This document shows positions 1 to 8,744 of a DNA stretch of 64,000 nucleotides, piece by piece (positions within the stretch are counted from its first letter, which is position 1; every line of letters begins with the position of its first letter). The notes beneath the pieces were generated by a model that was given only the letters and a program-made list of their open reading frames with translations, was not told the DNA's origin and made no database searches. The translations under genes and the position numbers were made by a program. The DNA comes from Firmicutes bacterium UBA6806. Its GTDB lineage: Bacteria > Bacillota > Clostridia > Peptostreptococcales > Acidaminobacteraceae. The stretch covers positions 1 to 64,000 of the forward strand of contig DKFC01000029.1 in NCBI GenBank assembly GCA_002452745.1, in the 5' to 3' direction.

Positions 1-90
1 TTTATTTTAAAATAAATTTTAAATTCTAATCAACACTTGTATATATCTATTTTCAAGGCATATATCCTTTTTATTGTTTTCAAAAAATCG

Positions 91-120
91 TTGACATTAA
101 AAATTCATAGGGGGTATCTT
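91..120 (+). promoter_or_regulatory. Candidate sigma-A promoter upstream of the CPBP protease
   Basis: A perfect -35 TTGACA (91-96) is followed after 18 bases by TATCTT (115-120). It would produce a leader carrying the 26-codon small ORF and then the CPBP gene. It is assigned from sequence match only. Confidence 0.4.
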
Positions 121-155
121 GTTGATACAATCAACTGTTTATGAAGGAGAGTCCC

Positions 156-236
156 ATGAATTCGATCTGTATTAAAGGTGCAAAACCCGCTGACAGACTA
201 CAGCTCATTAAAGAATACATCCTCCAAAACATCTAG
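156..236 (+). CDS. Small 26-residue ORF, leader peptide or gene remnant
   Basis: An ATG at 156 lies just after an AAGGAGAG ribosome binding site and opens a 26-codon frame ending in TAG at 234-236. The peptide begins MNSICIKGAK and contains no signal or membrane segment. It lies between a good promoter and the CPBP gene, which starts 60 bases downstream. I do not recognise a family. The first ten residues vaguely resemble the start of UvrA-like ABC proteins, but that is too short to rely on. It may be a translated leader or the surviving end of a deleted gene. Confidence 0.3.
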   Translation: MNSICIKGAKPADRLQLIKEYILQNI

Positions 237-296
237 GTTAAATGGGGCACAAACTGTTATAATGATTATATATTCACATTTTTAAGGAGATTTCTC

Positions 297-1178
297 ATGG
301 ATAAACACCAATTCCGTTTAGTTAAAAGCACTTCCACTGCCAGATACCTTCCAAATTTTATTCTCGCACCAATCATGGCAGTGGTTTTCGTCATCGCTGG
401 GTCTATTGCTGGGCTTATTCCCATCAAACTCTTAGCAGGTTTTTTTAAAAATCCTTCTCTGAGTATGACCTTTTTTTTAATCTCTACATATAGCTTTGTC
501 ATTCTTCTGACTTTTCTCTGGATAAAACTTGTCGAGAAACGTCCCTTTAAAAGTATCGGCTTCTTTTCGGACGACTTCATCATGGCTTATCTAAAGGGAT
601 TTGTCATTGGTGTGTTTCTGTTTTCTGCAACGATGCTAGTCCTTTTTGCCTCAGGTCAGGCAGGTCTGTCCACGCACCCTAAAACGACTGTGGGAATAGC
701 CGCAATCCCGTCTATCCTGATATTGCTAATCGGGTGGATAGTTCAAGGCGCTGGTGAAGAAATTGTCACCCGCGGATGGCTCATGAATGTCCTCTCTGCA
801 AGGTACAATCTCCCTCTGGGCGTTATCCTGTCATCAACGCTCTTTGGTCTCATGCATCTTTTAAATGACCATGTGAGTTTCCTCGCAATTCTAAATATTA
901 TTTTAGTGGGTTTCTTCTTTAGCCTCTACGCTCTTAAGACAGATAATCTCTGGGGCGTGTGTGGCGTTCACACTTCGTGGAACTGGGCACAGGGCAATCT
1001 ATATGGACTTGAGGTCAGCGGCAACTCAATTCGTGGCGGCAGCCTTTTCCAGACGGATTTGCTCGGTTCAGATCTCTTTACTGGAGGGGCTTTTGGCCCA
1101 GAAGCGGGACTTGCCGCAACAATTATACTCGTCCTTGCAATTGGTTGGCTCGCATATGGGTTTTTGAAAGGACGTTAA
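297..1178 (+). CDS. CPBP family intramembrane metalloprotease (Abi/Rce1-like)
   Basis: This 293-residue polytopic membrane protein has the three motifs of the CPBP (Abi, Rce1-like) protease family. They are the glutamate pair with arginine, GEEIVTRGW (E154, E155, R159), a histidine in FGLMHLL (H187), and HTSWNW (H225, N229). In Rce1 these residues form the catalytic centre inside the membrane. Family members process prenylated proteins in eukaryotes. In Gram-positive bacteria they often act in bacteriocin self-immunity or peptide maturation. About eight hydrophobic segments are visible. The start is supported by AAGGAGA seven bases upstream. No bacteriocin gene lies beside it, so the substrate is unknown. 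A short hairpin with a T-run follows the stop. Confidence 0.85.
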   Translation: MDKHQFRLVKSTSTARYLPNFILAPIMAVVFVIAGSIAGLIPIKLLAGFFKNPSLSMTFFLISTYSFVILLTFLWIKLVEKRPFKSIGFFSDDFIMAYLKGFVIGVFLFSATMLVLFASGQAGLSTHPKTTVGIAAIPSILILLIGWIVQGAGEEIVTRGWLMNVLSARYNLPLGVILSSTLFGLMHLLNDHVSFLAILNIILVGFFFSLYALKTDNLWGVCGVHTSWNWAQGNLYGLEVSGNSIRGGSLFQTDLLGSDLFTGGAFGPEAGLAATIILVLAIGWLAYGFLKGR

Positions 1179-1189
1179 ATAGATTATCT

Positions 1190-1212
1190 ATGCCCGTTAT
1201 GGGCTTTTTTTA
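1190..1212 (+). terminator. Rho-independent terminator after the CPBP gene
   Basis: A short GCCC/GGGC stem (1192-1195 with 1201-1204) with a five-base loop is followed by seven T residues. The stem is short, so strength is uncertain, but the position just after the stop codon fits. Confidence 0.45.
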
Positions 1213-1258
1213 TTCTCATTTTACCTTTTTTCCGGTTAAAAAACCCCCACCTTAATTA

Positions 1259-1287
1259 TTGTATTTTTCCTATATTTTATGTATTAT
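1259..1287 (+). promoter_or_regulatory. Candidate promoter for the secreted OB-fold paralogue pair
   Basis: TTGTAT (1259-1264) and TATTAT (1282-1287) are separated by 17 bases and lie about 50 bases upstream of the first gene's AAAGGAGG ribosome binding site. The match is fair and no competing signal is stronger. Confidence 0.4.
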
Positions 1288-1336
1288 GGAATTGACTAGT
1301 AAAATAAACATATTTGCTAAAATAAAGGAGGACATA

Positions 1337-2755
1337 ATGAATAAAAGTTTCTTAAGTTTCAAATCAAAATCATACATATCTCTATTAATTGTCTTTGTAC
1401 TTTGCACTGGCCTTTTAACAGTTCCAGTTAGTGCGCAAGATAAATATGATGATTCTGAAGTAACAGAGGGGGATCCCTTTACCATTAAAGAGGTTCTAGA
1501 ACTTAAAAGCGGTACTGAGCATGTTTTCGTTCGCGGTCAACTTGTCTATTTTGCAACGCCACATGACAATACCGTTGAAAGACCTGTTCTATCTTTTTCT
1601 TCATATAATTTAACTTTCGATGATGCATATGCTATATATGGAAACCCAGTCATCCAGACTGTTATCGAAGGCAAAACTTATTCGCTCTTTATTGATGGTT
1701 TAGCACCGCTCTATTCTGAAATAGGAGATATCGTCGAGTTTTCAGGGACATTTGTAATAAAGGATGGCTACCCTATGCTGACTGACATTACAACGTTAAA
1801 AATCGTTGAGAGTGAAAATAAACAAGCCCCTTTAACAGTTACTATTGCAGAGATAAAAGAGAATGGCTTAAATATGCTTGGTCGATATGTAAGGATAAAT
1901 GATGTTACACTTGGTAGCTATAAAGAATTTGGTTTGACTAAAATATCAGATCGAACAGGTGAAATCAATCTTTATATGACCTCACCTTATCCAGCGGTAG
2001 TCAAAGCAGGCGATGTTGTCATTTTATATGCCGTTATCGGATGCTCTGATTCAACGGTTCATCTGTATGCTGGAACAAAGGAAGCCAATGGATATAATAT
2101 CTTTGATAATATCTATGACAGAACGCCACCTTCAATTACCGAAATAAATTATAGGCCTAATATTACTGAACGCGATTATCATTCTTTTATGATTAGAGTG
2201 AAAGACAATCGCGGCGTAAAAAATGTTTTTATTACCTACCAAATTGACAATCAAACACCTGTCACACGACCAATGGAATTGTTTGATGCAGATGAAAATA
2301 TTTACACCTATTCGATTTCAAACAACGATATTACAGAAGATGTTTCTCAAATAGCATATGGAGTCACTGCAGTCAATATATCAAATGTGACAAATACAAT
2401 GTCAAGCAGGGTTTTTGTAGATCACAAACCAAAAATTTATGGATTGACCCCTGAGCCTTACGAATATATATCATTTTGGAGTTTCTCTTTAAGTGCCCGC
2501 TGTTTCAATATGGGAGAATCACCCAAATGCACACTCACACTTGTAAAAGATGGCTTCCCTCTCTTTAGTGGTCCCATCACTGTTGATTCACACAATTATA
2601 ACAAGTTCGGAACGTGCTCTGCTTCGTATACGCCTCCATCAACATTAAAATATCCATCGGGAGACTATACAGCCACTATAACATTTGAAAGAATCGAAGA
2701 CGGATTCACTGCATCGGAAACATGGGAATTTTCATTATATGGTTGGGATGATTAA
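1337..2755 (+). CDS. Secreted protein with OB-fold-like and Ig-like domains, copy 1
   Basis: This 472-residue protein starts at the ATG at 1337, which has AAAGGAGG six bases upstream. An in-frame ATG at 1259 has no such site. Residues 1-33 form a signal peptide ending near VSA|Q, with no lipobox or anchor seen. The middle holds two beta-rich blocks of the kind found in OB-fold modules of secreted nucleases such as YhcR (for example VRGQLVYFATPHD and GRYVRINDVTLG). No nuclease catalytic domain follows. The last 180 residues resemble Ig-like or Fn3-like sandwich domains and hold a conserved cysteine pair. The next gene encodes a clear paralogue. Function is unknown; an adhesin or ligand-binding exoprotein is a reasonable guess. 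Confidence 0.7.
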   Translation: MNKSFLSFKSKSYISLLIVFVLCTGLLTVPVSAQDKYDDSEVTEGDPFTIKEVLELKSGTEHVFVRGQLVYFATPHDNTVERPVLSFSSYNLTFDDAYAIYGNPVIQTVIEGKTYSLFIDGLAPLYSEIGDIVEFSGTFVIKDGYPMLTDITTLKIVESENKQAPLTVTIAEIKENGLNMLGRYVRINDVTLGSYKEFGLTKISDRTGEINLYMTSPYPAVVKAGDVVILYAVIGCSDSTVHLYAGTKEANGYNIFDNIYDRTPPSITEINYRPNITERDYHSFMIRVKDNRGVKNVFITYQIDNQTPVTRPMELFDADENIYTYSISNNDITEDVSQIAYGVTAVNISNVTNTMSSRVFVDHKPKIYGLTPEPYEYISFWSFSLSARCFNMGESPKCTLTLVKDGFPLFSGPITVDSHNYNKFGTCSASYTPPSTLKYPSGDYTATITFERIEDGFTASETWEFSLYGWDD

Positions 2756-2772
2756 TAATACAGGAGGATATT

Positions 2773-4188
2773 ATGAATAAATTTTTTTTAAGTTTTAAAA
2801 CAAAATACTATATATCTTTACTCGTTGCCTTTATACTTTGCACCAGTCTTTTGACAATTCCAGTCAGTGCACACCCTGTTCTAGATAGTATCCTTAACAA
2901 GCGCGTTCCAGCTACCATTGATACAGTTTTAGAGCTTCCAAGCGGCACAAAGGATGTTTTGGTTAGAGGTCAGTTGGTCTACTTCGCAACGCCACATGAT
3001 GATGAAGTTGAAAGCCCAGTCACTTCTTTAGATTTAAATGTTGAAAATATGGAGGCCCTATATGGAAATCCTGTAATTCAAACAGAATTAAATGGTAAAA
3101 CCTACTCCCTCTTTATTGACGGTCTAGCGCCTGTTTCCTCAGAGGTAGGCGATATTCTTGACGTTACAGGCACATTTGTTATCAAAAACGGGTTTCCTAT
3201 GTTAACTGATATTACGAATATCGAACAATTGAGCGATCATGACATGCCAGCTGTAGATACATTTACCATTGCCCAAATAAAAGAAACTGGCTTAGATATG
3301 CTCAGCCGATATGTAAAAATAGAAGATGTTACCCTCGGTGAATATGAAGAATTTGGACTCACAAAAGTCTCTGATAAGACTGGTGAGATTAGTCTATACA
3401 AGACGTCTCCATATCCATCTGATATTAAAGCAGGCGACGTTGTTGATTTATATGCTGTAATTGGATGTTCTAATTCAGACGTCTTTTTATACGCTGGTAC
3501 TAGAGAAGCAAACACCTCTAACATCTTTGATAAGCCTCATGAAATAACTCCCCCTCTGCTTTTAGAAAGGGATCATATTCCTGAAGTTTCAGAACTAGGG
3601 TTTTACACCCTCGTGGTCATCGCTAAAGATACTCAGGGTATAAAGGACGTTTCTATCACCTTCCAAATTGGTGATCAATTTCCTATCACTGAGTCAATGG
3701 AGGTTCTGCCAATTCCCTTTGACCAAAATAAGTACCAATATGCATTTCCCACTGAAATGATTACGGAAAATACTTCTCAAATAACATACAAAGTCACTGC
3801 AACCAATTTATCAAAATTAAAAACCTCTCTTAATGGCACTATTTCAGTAAATCATGAACCTACAATAATAGGATTATATCCTGCTCCTGGCGAAAGTGTT
3901 TTTCATCTGAATTTTATGCCTAGTGCTAGTTGTTATAATTTTGGTAAATTCCCCACCTGTACGCTCAAACTTGTAAAAGATGGATTTCCACTATTTGATG
4001 GTCCAATTGACGTAGACTCTAATGCTTATGATACCTTCAAAACTTGTTTAGGCTCATACAACTCTCAAAATTTAGTGTATCCGCCAGGAGAATATACAGC
4101 TACCATTACTTTTAAAAGACCAGAAGATGGAAAGACCCTATCAAAAACATGGACATTTTCATTGTTTAAATATAATTGGGACGAATAA
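2773..4188 (+). CDS. Secreted protein with OB-fold-like and Ig-like domains, copy 2
   Basis: This 471-residue paralogue of the preceding gene begins 17 bases after its stop, with AGGAGG seven bases before the ATG, so the two form an operon. The signal peptide is nearly the same (MNKFFLSFKTKYYISLL). The two OB-like blocks are the best conserved part, including the shared core VRGQLVYFATPHD and EFGLTK(I/V)SD. The Ig-like C-terminal half has diverged more, but keeps the conserved C..C positions and the WTFSL-type end. The pattern of a fixed core with a drifting C-terminal half suggests tandem duplication followed by divergence of a binding surface. A strong two-way terminator follows. The molecular function is not known. 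Confidence 0.7.
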   Translation: MNKFFLSFKTKYYISLLVAFILCTSLLTIPVSAHPVLDSILNKRVPATIDTVLELPSGTKDVLVRGQLVYFATPHDDEVESPVTSLDLNVENMEALYGNPVIQTELNGKTYSLFIDGLAPVSSEVGDILDVTGTFVIKNGFPMLTDITNIEQLSDHDMPAVDTFTIAQIKETGLDMLSRYVKIEDVTLGEYEEFGLTKVSDKTGEISLYKTSPYPSDIKAGDVVDLYAVIGCSNSDVFLYAGTREANTSNIFDKPHEITPPLLLERDHIPEVSELGFYTLVVIAKDTQGIKDVSITFQIGDQFPITESMEVLPIPFDQNKYQYAFPTEMITENTSQITYKVTATNLSKLKTSLNGTISVNHEPTIIGLYPAPGESVFHLNFMPSASCYNFGKFPTCTLKLVKDGFPLFDGPIDVDSNAYDTFKTCLGSYNSQNLVYPPGEYTATITFKRPEDGKTLSKTWTFSLFKYNWDE

Positions 4189-4254
4189 TCACTTAAAATC
4201 ACTCCCTTTGATTTAGTTTTCTTTGGTTTGCAATGAATCAAAATAACCCAATAG

Positions 4255-4298
4255 AAAAAATCCTTTAAATCTAAGGAAATAGATTTAAAGGATTTTTT
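4255..4298. terminator. Bidirectional terminator between convergent genes
   Basis: A perfect 18-base inverted repeat (arm AAAAAATCCTTTAAATCT at 4255-4272, complement at 4281-4298) surrounds an eight-base loop. It carries A and T tracts on its two sides, so it can stop both the OB-fold operon and the ATPase gene coming from the right. Confidence 0.9.
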
Positions 4299-4334
4299 AT
4301 TGGCATGCTTCTAAGCCACTGAACTGAAATCATC

Positions 4335-6986
4335 TCATAATTTTCTCGTGACAAACTTAGACAATTCTCCGAGCAATGTTGGAATCAAGCTGAGGCCTAT
4401 GATAATTTCAAAATGAGTCAAGCTGATAGTGGTGGTTTTAAACACCCCTTGCAGTCCCGGAATGTAAACCACCGCCATGAGCAACACAATGGCGATAACC
4501 ACCGATAAATTTAGATATCGGTTTCCAAAAGGATTGAACTGCCACAGGAACTGATCTTCCCGCCTTGCTGAATACGCTCTGAACATCTCGCCGAAGATTA
4601 ACGTCATAAATGCAAACGTTCTAGAGAGGATCACTGGGTCACTTGCACCGGTTTTAACTGCAATGTCAGCCCCTATGCGATAAGATGCCAAAACGGCCAC
4701 TGCAAGACCAAAACTTTGAAGTGCAATGGCAACAGCCATTTTTCGATTGACAATAGGCTCATTTTTATCACGAGGGGACTGATTCATAATGCCCTTTTCC
4801 CCTTTTTCGACACCTAGGGCAAACGCCGGGAAAGAATCCGTAATCAAATTTACCCAAAGAAGCTGAATTGGCACAAGTGGAACGCCCCAATTCACAAGCA
4901 TAGAGATAAATATAATCAAAATTTCGCCTACATTGCACGACAACAAGAAGCCAACGAATTTTCGTATATTGCTGTAGATGATTCTGCCTTCTTCAACGGC
5001 ACTGACGATGCTTGCAAAATTATCATCTGTCAAAATCATATCGGCAGCTTCTTTGCTGACATCTGTCCCAGTAATGCCCATTGCAACACCTATATCTGCA
5101 TTTTTAAGGGCAGGGGCATCGTTGACGCCATCTCCCGTCATTGCCACAACTTGGCCTCTCCCCTGAATTGCCTTGACAATTCTGACTTTGTGCTCTGGAG
5201 AAACTCTGGCATAGACGTGAATCCCCTCTGTGAATGACACGAGATCTTCATCACTAATATCATTGATTTCAGCACCTTCAATCGCTCTGTGCGACTCGTC
5301 TAAAATTCCAAGTTTCTCACCGATGGCACTGGCTGTTGTCACATGATCTCCAGTAATCATCACCACTTCAATTCCAGCCTGTTTACAAGTTCTTATGGCT
5401 TCAATCGCCTCTTCGCGCGGTGGGTCAATCATCCCGGTAAGGCCCAAAAATATCAGATTTTCCTCAGCTTCAGATAGAGAAATCCCCTCTTTAACAGGTC
5501 TATACGCATACCCTATAACCCTCAGTGCTTGCCGTGCATAGACGGCATTCTGATTTAACAGTGCCTCTTTAATGTCATCCGTCAACTGCTTTTCTTCTCC
5601 GTCTATTAAAACCCCACTGCATCTCGCCAAGAGTTCATCGGGCGCACCTTTTGTGAGCATTGTCCTCTGCCCATTTATCTCGTGCACAGTTGACATGAGT
5701 TTTCTATCTGAATCAAATGGAAATTCATCAAGTCTTGGAATCTGCTCTCTAATTTTTCTGTAATGAATGCCAGCCTTCTCCGCCAAAACCACAAGAGCAC
5801 CCTCTGTGGGATCGCCAATGCAGTTTCCCTCTTGAATGAGAGCATCATTGCAAAGAGAGGCAGTGAGCATCAGCCTTTCAAGCGACATTTCATACCCAGC
5901 TATCTCCCCTTCTGTTGCATACCCTGTTCCGCTGACCGTGTATTCTTTATTGTTTGCATATACTGTCATCACCGTCATCTTATTTTGGGTCAGTGTACCT
6001 GTTTTATCTGAACATATGGTGGTGGTGCTTCCTAGAGTTTCAACTGCACTGAGTCGTTTCATGATGGCATTTCGCTTGACCATCCTCTGCATTCCCAGCG
6101 CCAGTACCGTGGTCACAACAGCTGGTAATCCCTCTGGAATTGCCGCAACTGCAAGCGAGACAGCTGTCATGAATATTTCGAGCAGATTTTCCTTTCGAAT
6201 AACGCCCAGCACCATAATCACCGCACTGACCACTAGGCATATAATTCCAAGCAGTTTTCCGAACTCCGCCAATTTCTTTTGGAGTGGTGTCAATTCGTCA
6301 GTGGCTTCATTGAGCATTTTTGCAATATGTCCAATTTCTGTTTTCATTCCCGTGTTCACCACCACAGCTTTCGCCCGCCCATAGGTGACAATAGTTCCAG
6401 AATAAGCAGCGTTTATGCGATCGCCTATAGGCGCTTTTTCGTCTAAGACAGCTTCTTGGTTTTTTTCCACTGGTACAGATTCCCCAGTGAGTGCTGATTC
6501 ATCCACCTTTAAGTTGATACTCTCTATAAGTCTCAAATCAGCAGGAACGTAGTCCCCTGCTTCAAGCAAGACGATATCTCCCGGAATAATAAGAGCGGAA
6601 TCCACTTCCTTCGTCTCCCCGCCCCTTATGACCTTTGCCTTTGGAGATGCCATGGATTTAAGCGCATCAAGTGCATTGCTCGCCTTGTTCTCCTGATATG
6701 TACCCAATGCCGCATTTAAAATGACAATGCCTATAATCACCGCTCCATCTACCATCTCTCCAAGTGCAATGGAAATAACCGCAGCGATAATCAATATGAT
6801 AACTGTAAAATCTTTGAATTGATCCAATAGCATTTTGAAAATCGTACGCCTAGTCGTGGAGATGAGCTTGTTTTCGCCGTATTCACGAAGCCCTTCTGCC
6901 ACCTGTTCTTCGGGTAACCCCGTATCAAAATCCGTCTTTAAAAGAGATTTGAGTTCGTCAATCTCAATATTGTGCATCGCTTTCAT
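4335..6986 (-). CDS. P-type Ca2+-transporting ATPase (SERCA/PMR1-like, type IIA)
   Basis: This cation pump uses ATP to export Ca2+ from the cytoplasm. The start is set at 6986, where AAAGGA precedes the ATG, giving 883 residues. An upstream in-frame ATG at 7019 overlaps a TATAAT box and is rejected. Visible landmarks are LTGES in the actuator domain, the phosphorylated aspartate in DKTGTLT (about D327), KGAPDE in the nucleotide domain, and TGDGVNDAPAL. The Ca2+ site residues of SERCA are recognisable: AAIPEGLP in M4, NVGE in M5 and NLITD in M6. Both the M5 glutamate and the M6 Asn-Thr-Asp set are kept, so two-site SERCA-type binding is more likely than the single-site listerial variant. It appears monocistronic. 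Confidence 0.93.
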   Translation of the reverse strand: MKAMHNIEIDELKSLLKTDFDTGLPEEQVAEGLREYGENKLISTTRRTIFKMLLDQFKDFTVIILIIAAVISIALGEMVDGAVIIGIVILNAALGTYQENKASNALDALKSMASPKAKVIRGGETKEVDSALIIPGDIVLLEAGDYVPADLRLIESINLKVDESALTGESVPVEKNQEAVLDEKAPIGDRINAAYSGTIVTYGRAKAVVVNTGMKTEIGHIAKMLNEATDELTPLQKKLAEFGKLLGIICLVVSAVIMVLGVIRKENLLEIFMTAVSLAVAAIPEGLPAVVTTVLALGMQRMVKRNAIMKRLSAVETLGSTTTICSDKTGTLTQNKMTVMTVYANNKEYTVSGTGYATEGEIAGYEMSLERLMLTASLCNDALIQEGNCIGDPTEGALVVLAEKAGIHYRKIREQIPRLDEFPFDSDRKLMSTVHEINGQRTMLTKGAPDELLARCSGVLIDGEEKQLTDDIKEALLNQNAVYARQALRVIGYAYRPVKEGISLSEAEENLIFLGLTGMIDPPREEAIEAIRTCKQAGIEVVMITGDHVTTASAIGEKLGILDESHRAIEGAEINDISDEDLVSFTEGIHVYARVSPEHKVRIVKAIQGRGQVVAMTGDGVNDAPALKNADIGVAMGITGTDVSKEAADMILTDDNFASIVSAVEEGRIIYSNIRKFVGFLLSCNVGEILIIFISMLVNWGVPLVPIQLLWVNLITDSFPAFALGVEKGEKGIMNQSPRDKNEPIVNRKMAVAIALQSFGLAVAVLASYRIGADIAVKTGASDPVILSRTFAFMTLIFGEMFRAYSARREDQFLWQFNPFGNRYLNLSVVIAIVLLMAVVYIPGLQGVFKTTTISLTHFEIIIGLSLIPTLLGELSKFVTRKL

Positions 6987-7017
6987 ATAATGTCCTTTCA
7001 AATTTAATGGTGACTTC

Positions 7018-7040
7018 ATTATATCATGTCTTCTTAAGAC
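7018..7040 (-). promoter_or_regulatory. -10 box and inverted repeat upstream of the Ca2+ ATPase
   Basis: On the minus strand a consensus TATAAT lies at 7023-7018. Immediately upstream is the inverted repeat GTCTT-N3-AAGAC (7028-7040), placed where a repressor would occlude the promoter spacer. No convincing -35 is visible. The box overlaps the upstream ATG, which supports initiation at 6986. Confidence 0.4.
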
Positions 7041-7085
7041 GCTCTACCTACAACGACTGACCCTTTGAGAAGAAGAACAAAAAAC

Positions 7086-7120
7086 AAAAAAACCTCTCTG
7101 CTGACACTCAGCAGAAAGGT
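7086..7120 (-). terminator. Terminator of the amino-acid ABC transporter operon
   Basis: The stem CTGCTGA/TCAGCAG (7098-7114) is extended by ACCT/AGGT pairs and followed on the minus strand by a T-rich tract. It lies about 25 bases after the stop of the ATPase-component gene. Confidence 0.8.
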
Positions 7121-7143
7121 AATCATTTAATTTGAGCCGTCCA

Positions 7144-7938
7144 TTATAAAATTTTGCTAAAAAATGCCTTCGTTCTCTCTTCTTTTGGATGATTGATAAC
7201 TTGTTCAGGGTCACCTTCTTCGCAAATAACGCCAGCGTCCATGAAGATAACACGATCACCCACCTCTTTTGCAAATCCAACTTCATGTGTGACTACAATC
7301 ATGGTCATTCCATCCTTTGCCAGTTGCTTCATCACTTCAAGTACTTCTCCAACCAGTTCAGGATCAAGTGCTGATGTGGGTTCATCAAATAGCATAATCT
7401 TCGGCTTCATAGCAAGCGCTCTGGCAATTGCCACCCGCTGCTGCTGTCCTCCAGAAAGCCTAGAGGGATACTCGTCTTTTTTCTCAAACAAACCAACCGA
7501 TTTTAGTAGTGCCTCGGCTTCTTTTTTCGCTGTCGATTCATCGACTTTTTTCACCAGCATAGGCGCTTTCATGACATTTTCAATGGCAGTGAGGTGTGGA
7601 AACAGATTAAACCTTTGGAATACCATCCCAAGTTCCATACAAAGTGCTTGGGAATGTTCATGACCGATTTTAATCAGGTCCTTATCGTCTTTTCGCTTAT
7701 CTGCAACTTCACCATCTATGTGAATTTCACCTGTTGTGATGCGTTCCAAATGATTTAAGCATCTTAGGAGTGTTGATTTTCCAGAACCGCTTGCTCCCAA
7801 GATACAGACCACTTCATTTTCATAAACAGTAAAGTCAACGCCCTTTAAAACCTCCAGTTCTCCAAACGATTTATGAACGCCTGAAACTCTAATCATTTCC
7901 GCTTTTTCTTTGCTGGAATATAATTTTTCATTACTCAT
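7144..7938 (-). CDS. Polar amino-acid ABC transporter, ATP-binding protein
   Basis: This is the ATPase that powers the importer encoded by the two upstream genes. It shows Walker A GASGSGKST, Q-loop MVFQRFNLFPHLT, signature LSGGQQQR and Walker B IMLFDEPTSALDP, matching the GlnQ/HisP/TcyC branch. The start is taken at 7938 (264 residues), because GAAGGTGG lies upstream and the ATG overlaps the permease stop as ATGAGTAA, a usual sign of translational coupling. A longer frame to 7968 would run deeper into the permease gene. A short charged insert (VADKRKDDKDLIKIG) precedes the Q-loop, as in HisP-like proteins. The substrate cannot be fixed from this subunit. Confidence 0.92.
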   Translation of the reverse strand: MSNEKLYSSKEKAEMIRVSGVHKSFGELEVLKGVDFTVYENEVVCILGASGSGKSTLLRCLNHLERITTGEIHIDGEVADKRKDDKDLIKIGHEHSQALCMELGMVFQRFNLFPHLTAIENVMKAPMLVKKVDESTAKKEAEALLKSVGLFEKKDEYPSRLSGGQQQRVAIARALAMKPKIMLFDEPTSALDPELVGEVLEVMKQLAKDGMTMIVVTHEVGFAKEVGDRVIFMDAGVICEEGDPEQVINHPKEERTKAFFSKIL

Positions 7939-8590
7939 ATGCGCCCACCTTCTTTTCAAATCGTTCAAAACTCAACTGAATAATTGACGTGAGTATGAGA
8001 TAAATCACTGCCGCGTATACGTAGTATATCCATTTGCCCGAAGAACTACTCATGGTCTTAGTGGTTCTCAACAAGTCGGATATGGCAACTGTTGAGGCCA
8101 ACGACGTGTCCTTAATCAACATGATAAATTCATTGCCAACAGATGGAATCAATCGCTTAAGTGACTGCGGTATGATAATCTTGAACATCGCTTGATTATA
8201 GCTCATGCCAAGGGCTTTTGCCGCCTCCATTTGTCCCTTGTCAATGGACTCGATGCCCCCTCTAAAAAACTCCGCCATATAAGCCGTTGAATTCAGTCCA
8301 AATGCAATAAAACAGGCCGCAAGCGGATTCATTGGGAATGGCTTTCCAAGCATATCCTTTACAATCAGCGGCAGGGCAAAATAGATCATAAAAAGCTGAA
8401 GTAAAAGTGGCGTTCCCCTAAAGAACCACACATATATCCAACTGATTTTATTTAAAACTCGATTTTCCGAGATGCGCCCAAGCGCCATCAACATCCCGAA
8501 AACTGAACCGATGATAACCGCCACAATAGCTATAATCAACGTATAGCCTGTCCCCTTTATAATCACCTGCATTTGAACTTGATTTAACAT
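7931..8590 (-). CDS. Polar amino-acid ABC transporter, permease (HisM/GlnP family)
   Basis: This 219-residue membrane protein forms the channel of the importer. It has about five hydrophobic segments. The conserved cytoplasmic EAA loop is visible as EAAKALGMSYNQAMFKIIIPQ, which docks on the ATPase. The WFFRGTPLLLQ stretch near residue 55 is characteristic of this family. Only one permease gene is present, so it would act as a homodimer. The ATG follows GGGAGAAAGATT. It lies between the binding-protein gene and the ATPase gene, and its last eight bases overlap the latter. Confidence 0.92.
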   Translation of the reverse strand: MLNQVQMQVIIKGTGYTLIIAIVAVIIGSVFGMLMALGRISENRVLNKISWIYVWFFRGTPLLLQLFMIYFALPLIVKDMLGKPFPMNPLAACFIAFGLNSTAYMAEFFRGGIESIDKGQMEAAKALGMSYNQAMFKIIIPQSLKRLIPSVGNEFIMLIKDTSLASTVAISDLLRTTKTMSSSSGKWIYYVYAAVIYLILTSIIQLSFERFEKKVGAYE

Positions 8591-8674
8591 AATCTTTCTC
8601 CCAATTTCCTAATTGTTCTCTTTTTAGTCTATTCTATGTGAATTAGATCTCACTTTGTACCACTCTATATAGTG

Positions 8675-8702
8675 ATGACCTCTCCCGCTAGAGAGAGGTC
8701 AT
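8675..8702. repeat. Intercistronic inverted repeat between binding-protein and permease genes
   Basis: A perfect 10-bp stem (ATGACCTCTC at 8675-8684 with its complement at 8693-8702) and an eight-base loop lie in the 154-base gap. No T-run follows on the minus strand, so it is not a typical terminator. Such stems commonly protect the upstream mRNA and raise the amount of binding protein over permease. Confidence 0.6.
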
Positions 8703-8744
8703 GCCCAATCCATGTCGCATCAGAGGGATTATTCCGAGGGACAT

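Noticed and set aside
5836..6384. 182-codon plus-strand frame opposite the Ca2+ ATPase
   Set aside because: It lies fully inside the well-supported ATPase gene on the other strand, has no ribosome site or domain, and its Ser/Ile/Val-rich composition is what antisense of a membrane protein gives.
7193..7663. 156-codon plus-strand frame opposite the ABC ATPase
   Set aside because: Antisense shadow of conserved Walker and signature motifs; no start signal and no recognisable protein.
8675..8702. Rho-independent terminator inside the amino-acid importer operon
   Set aside because: No T-run follows the stem in the direction of transcription, and the permease and ATPase genes have no other promoter that I can see.
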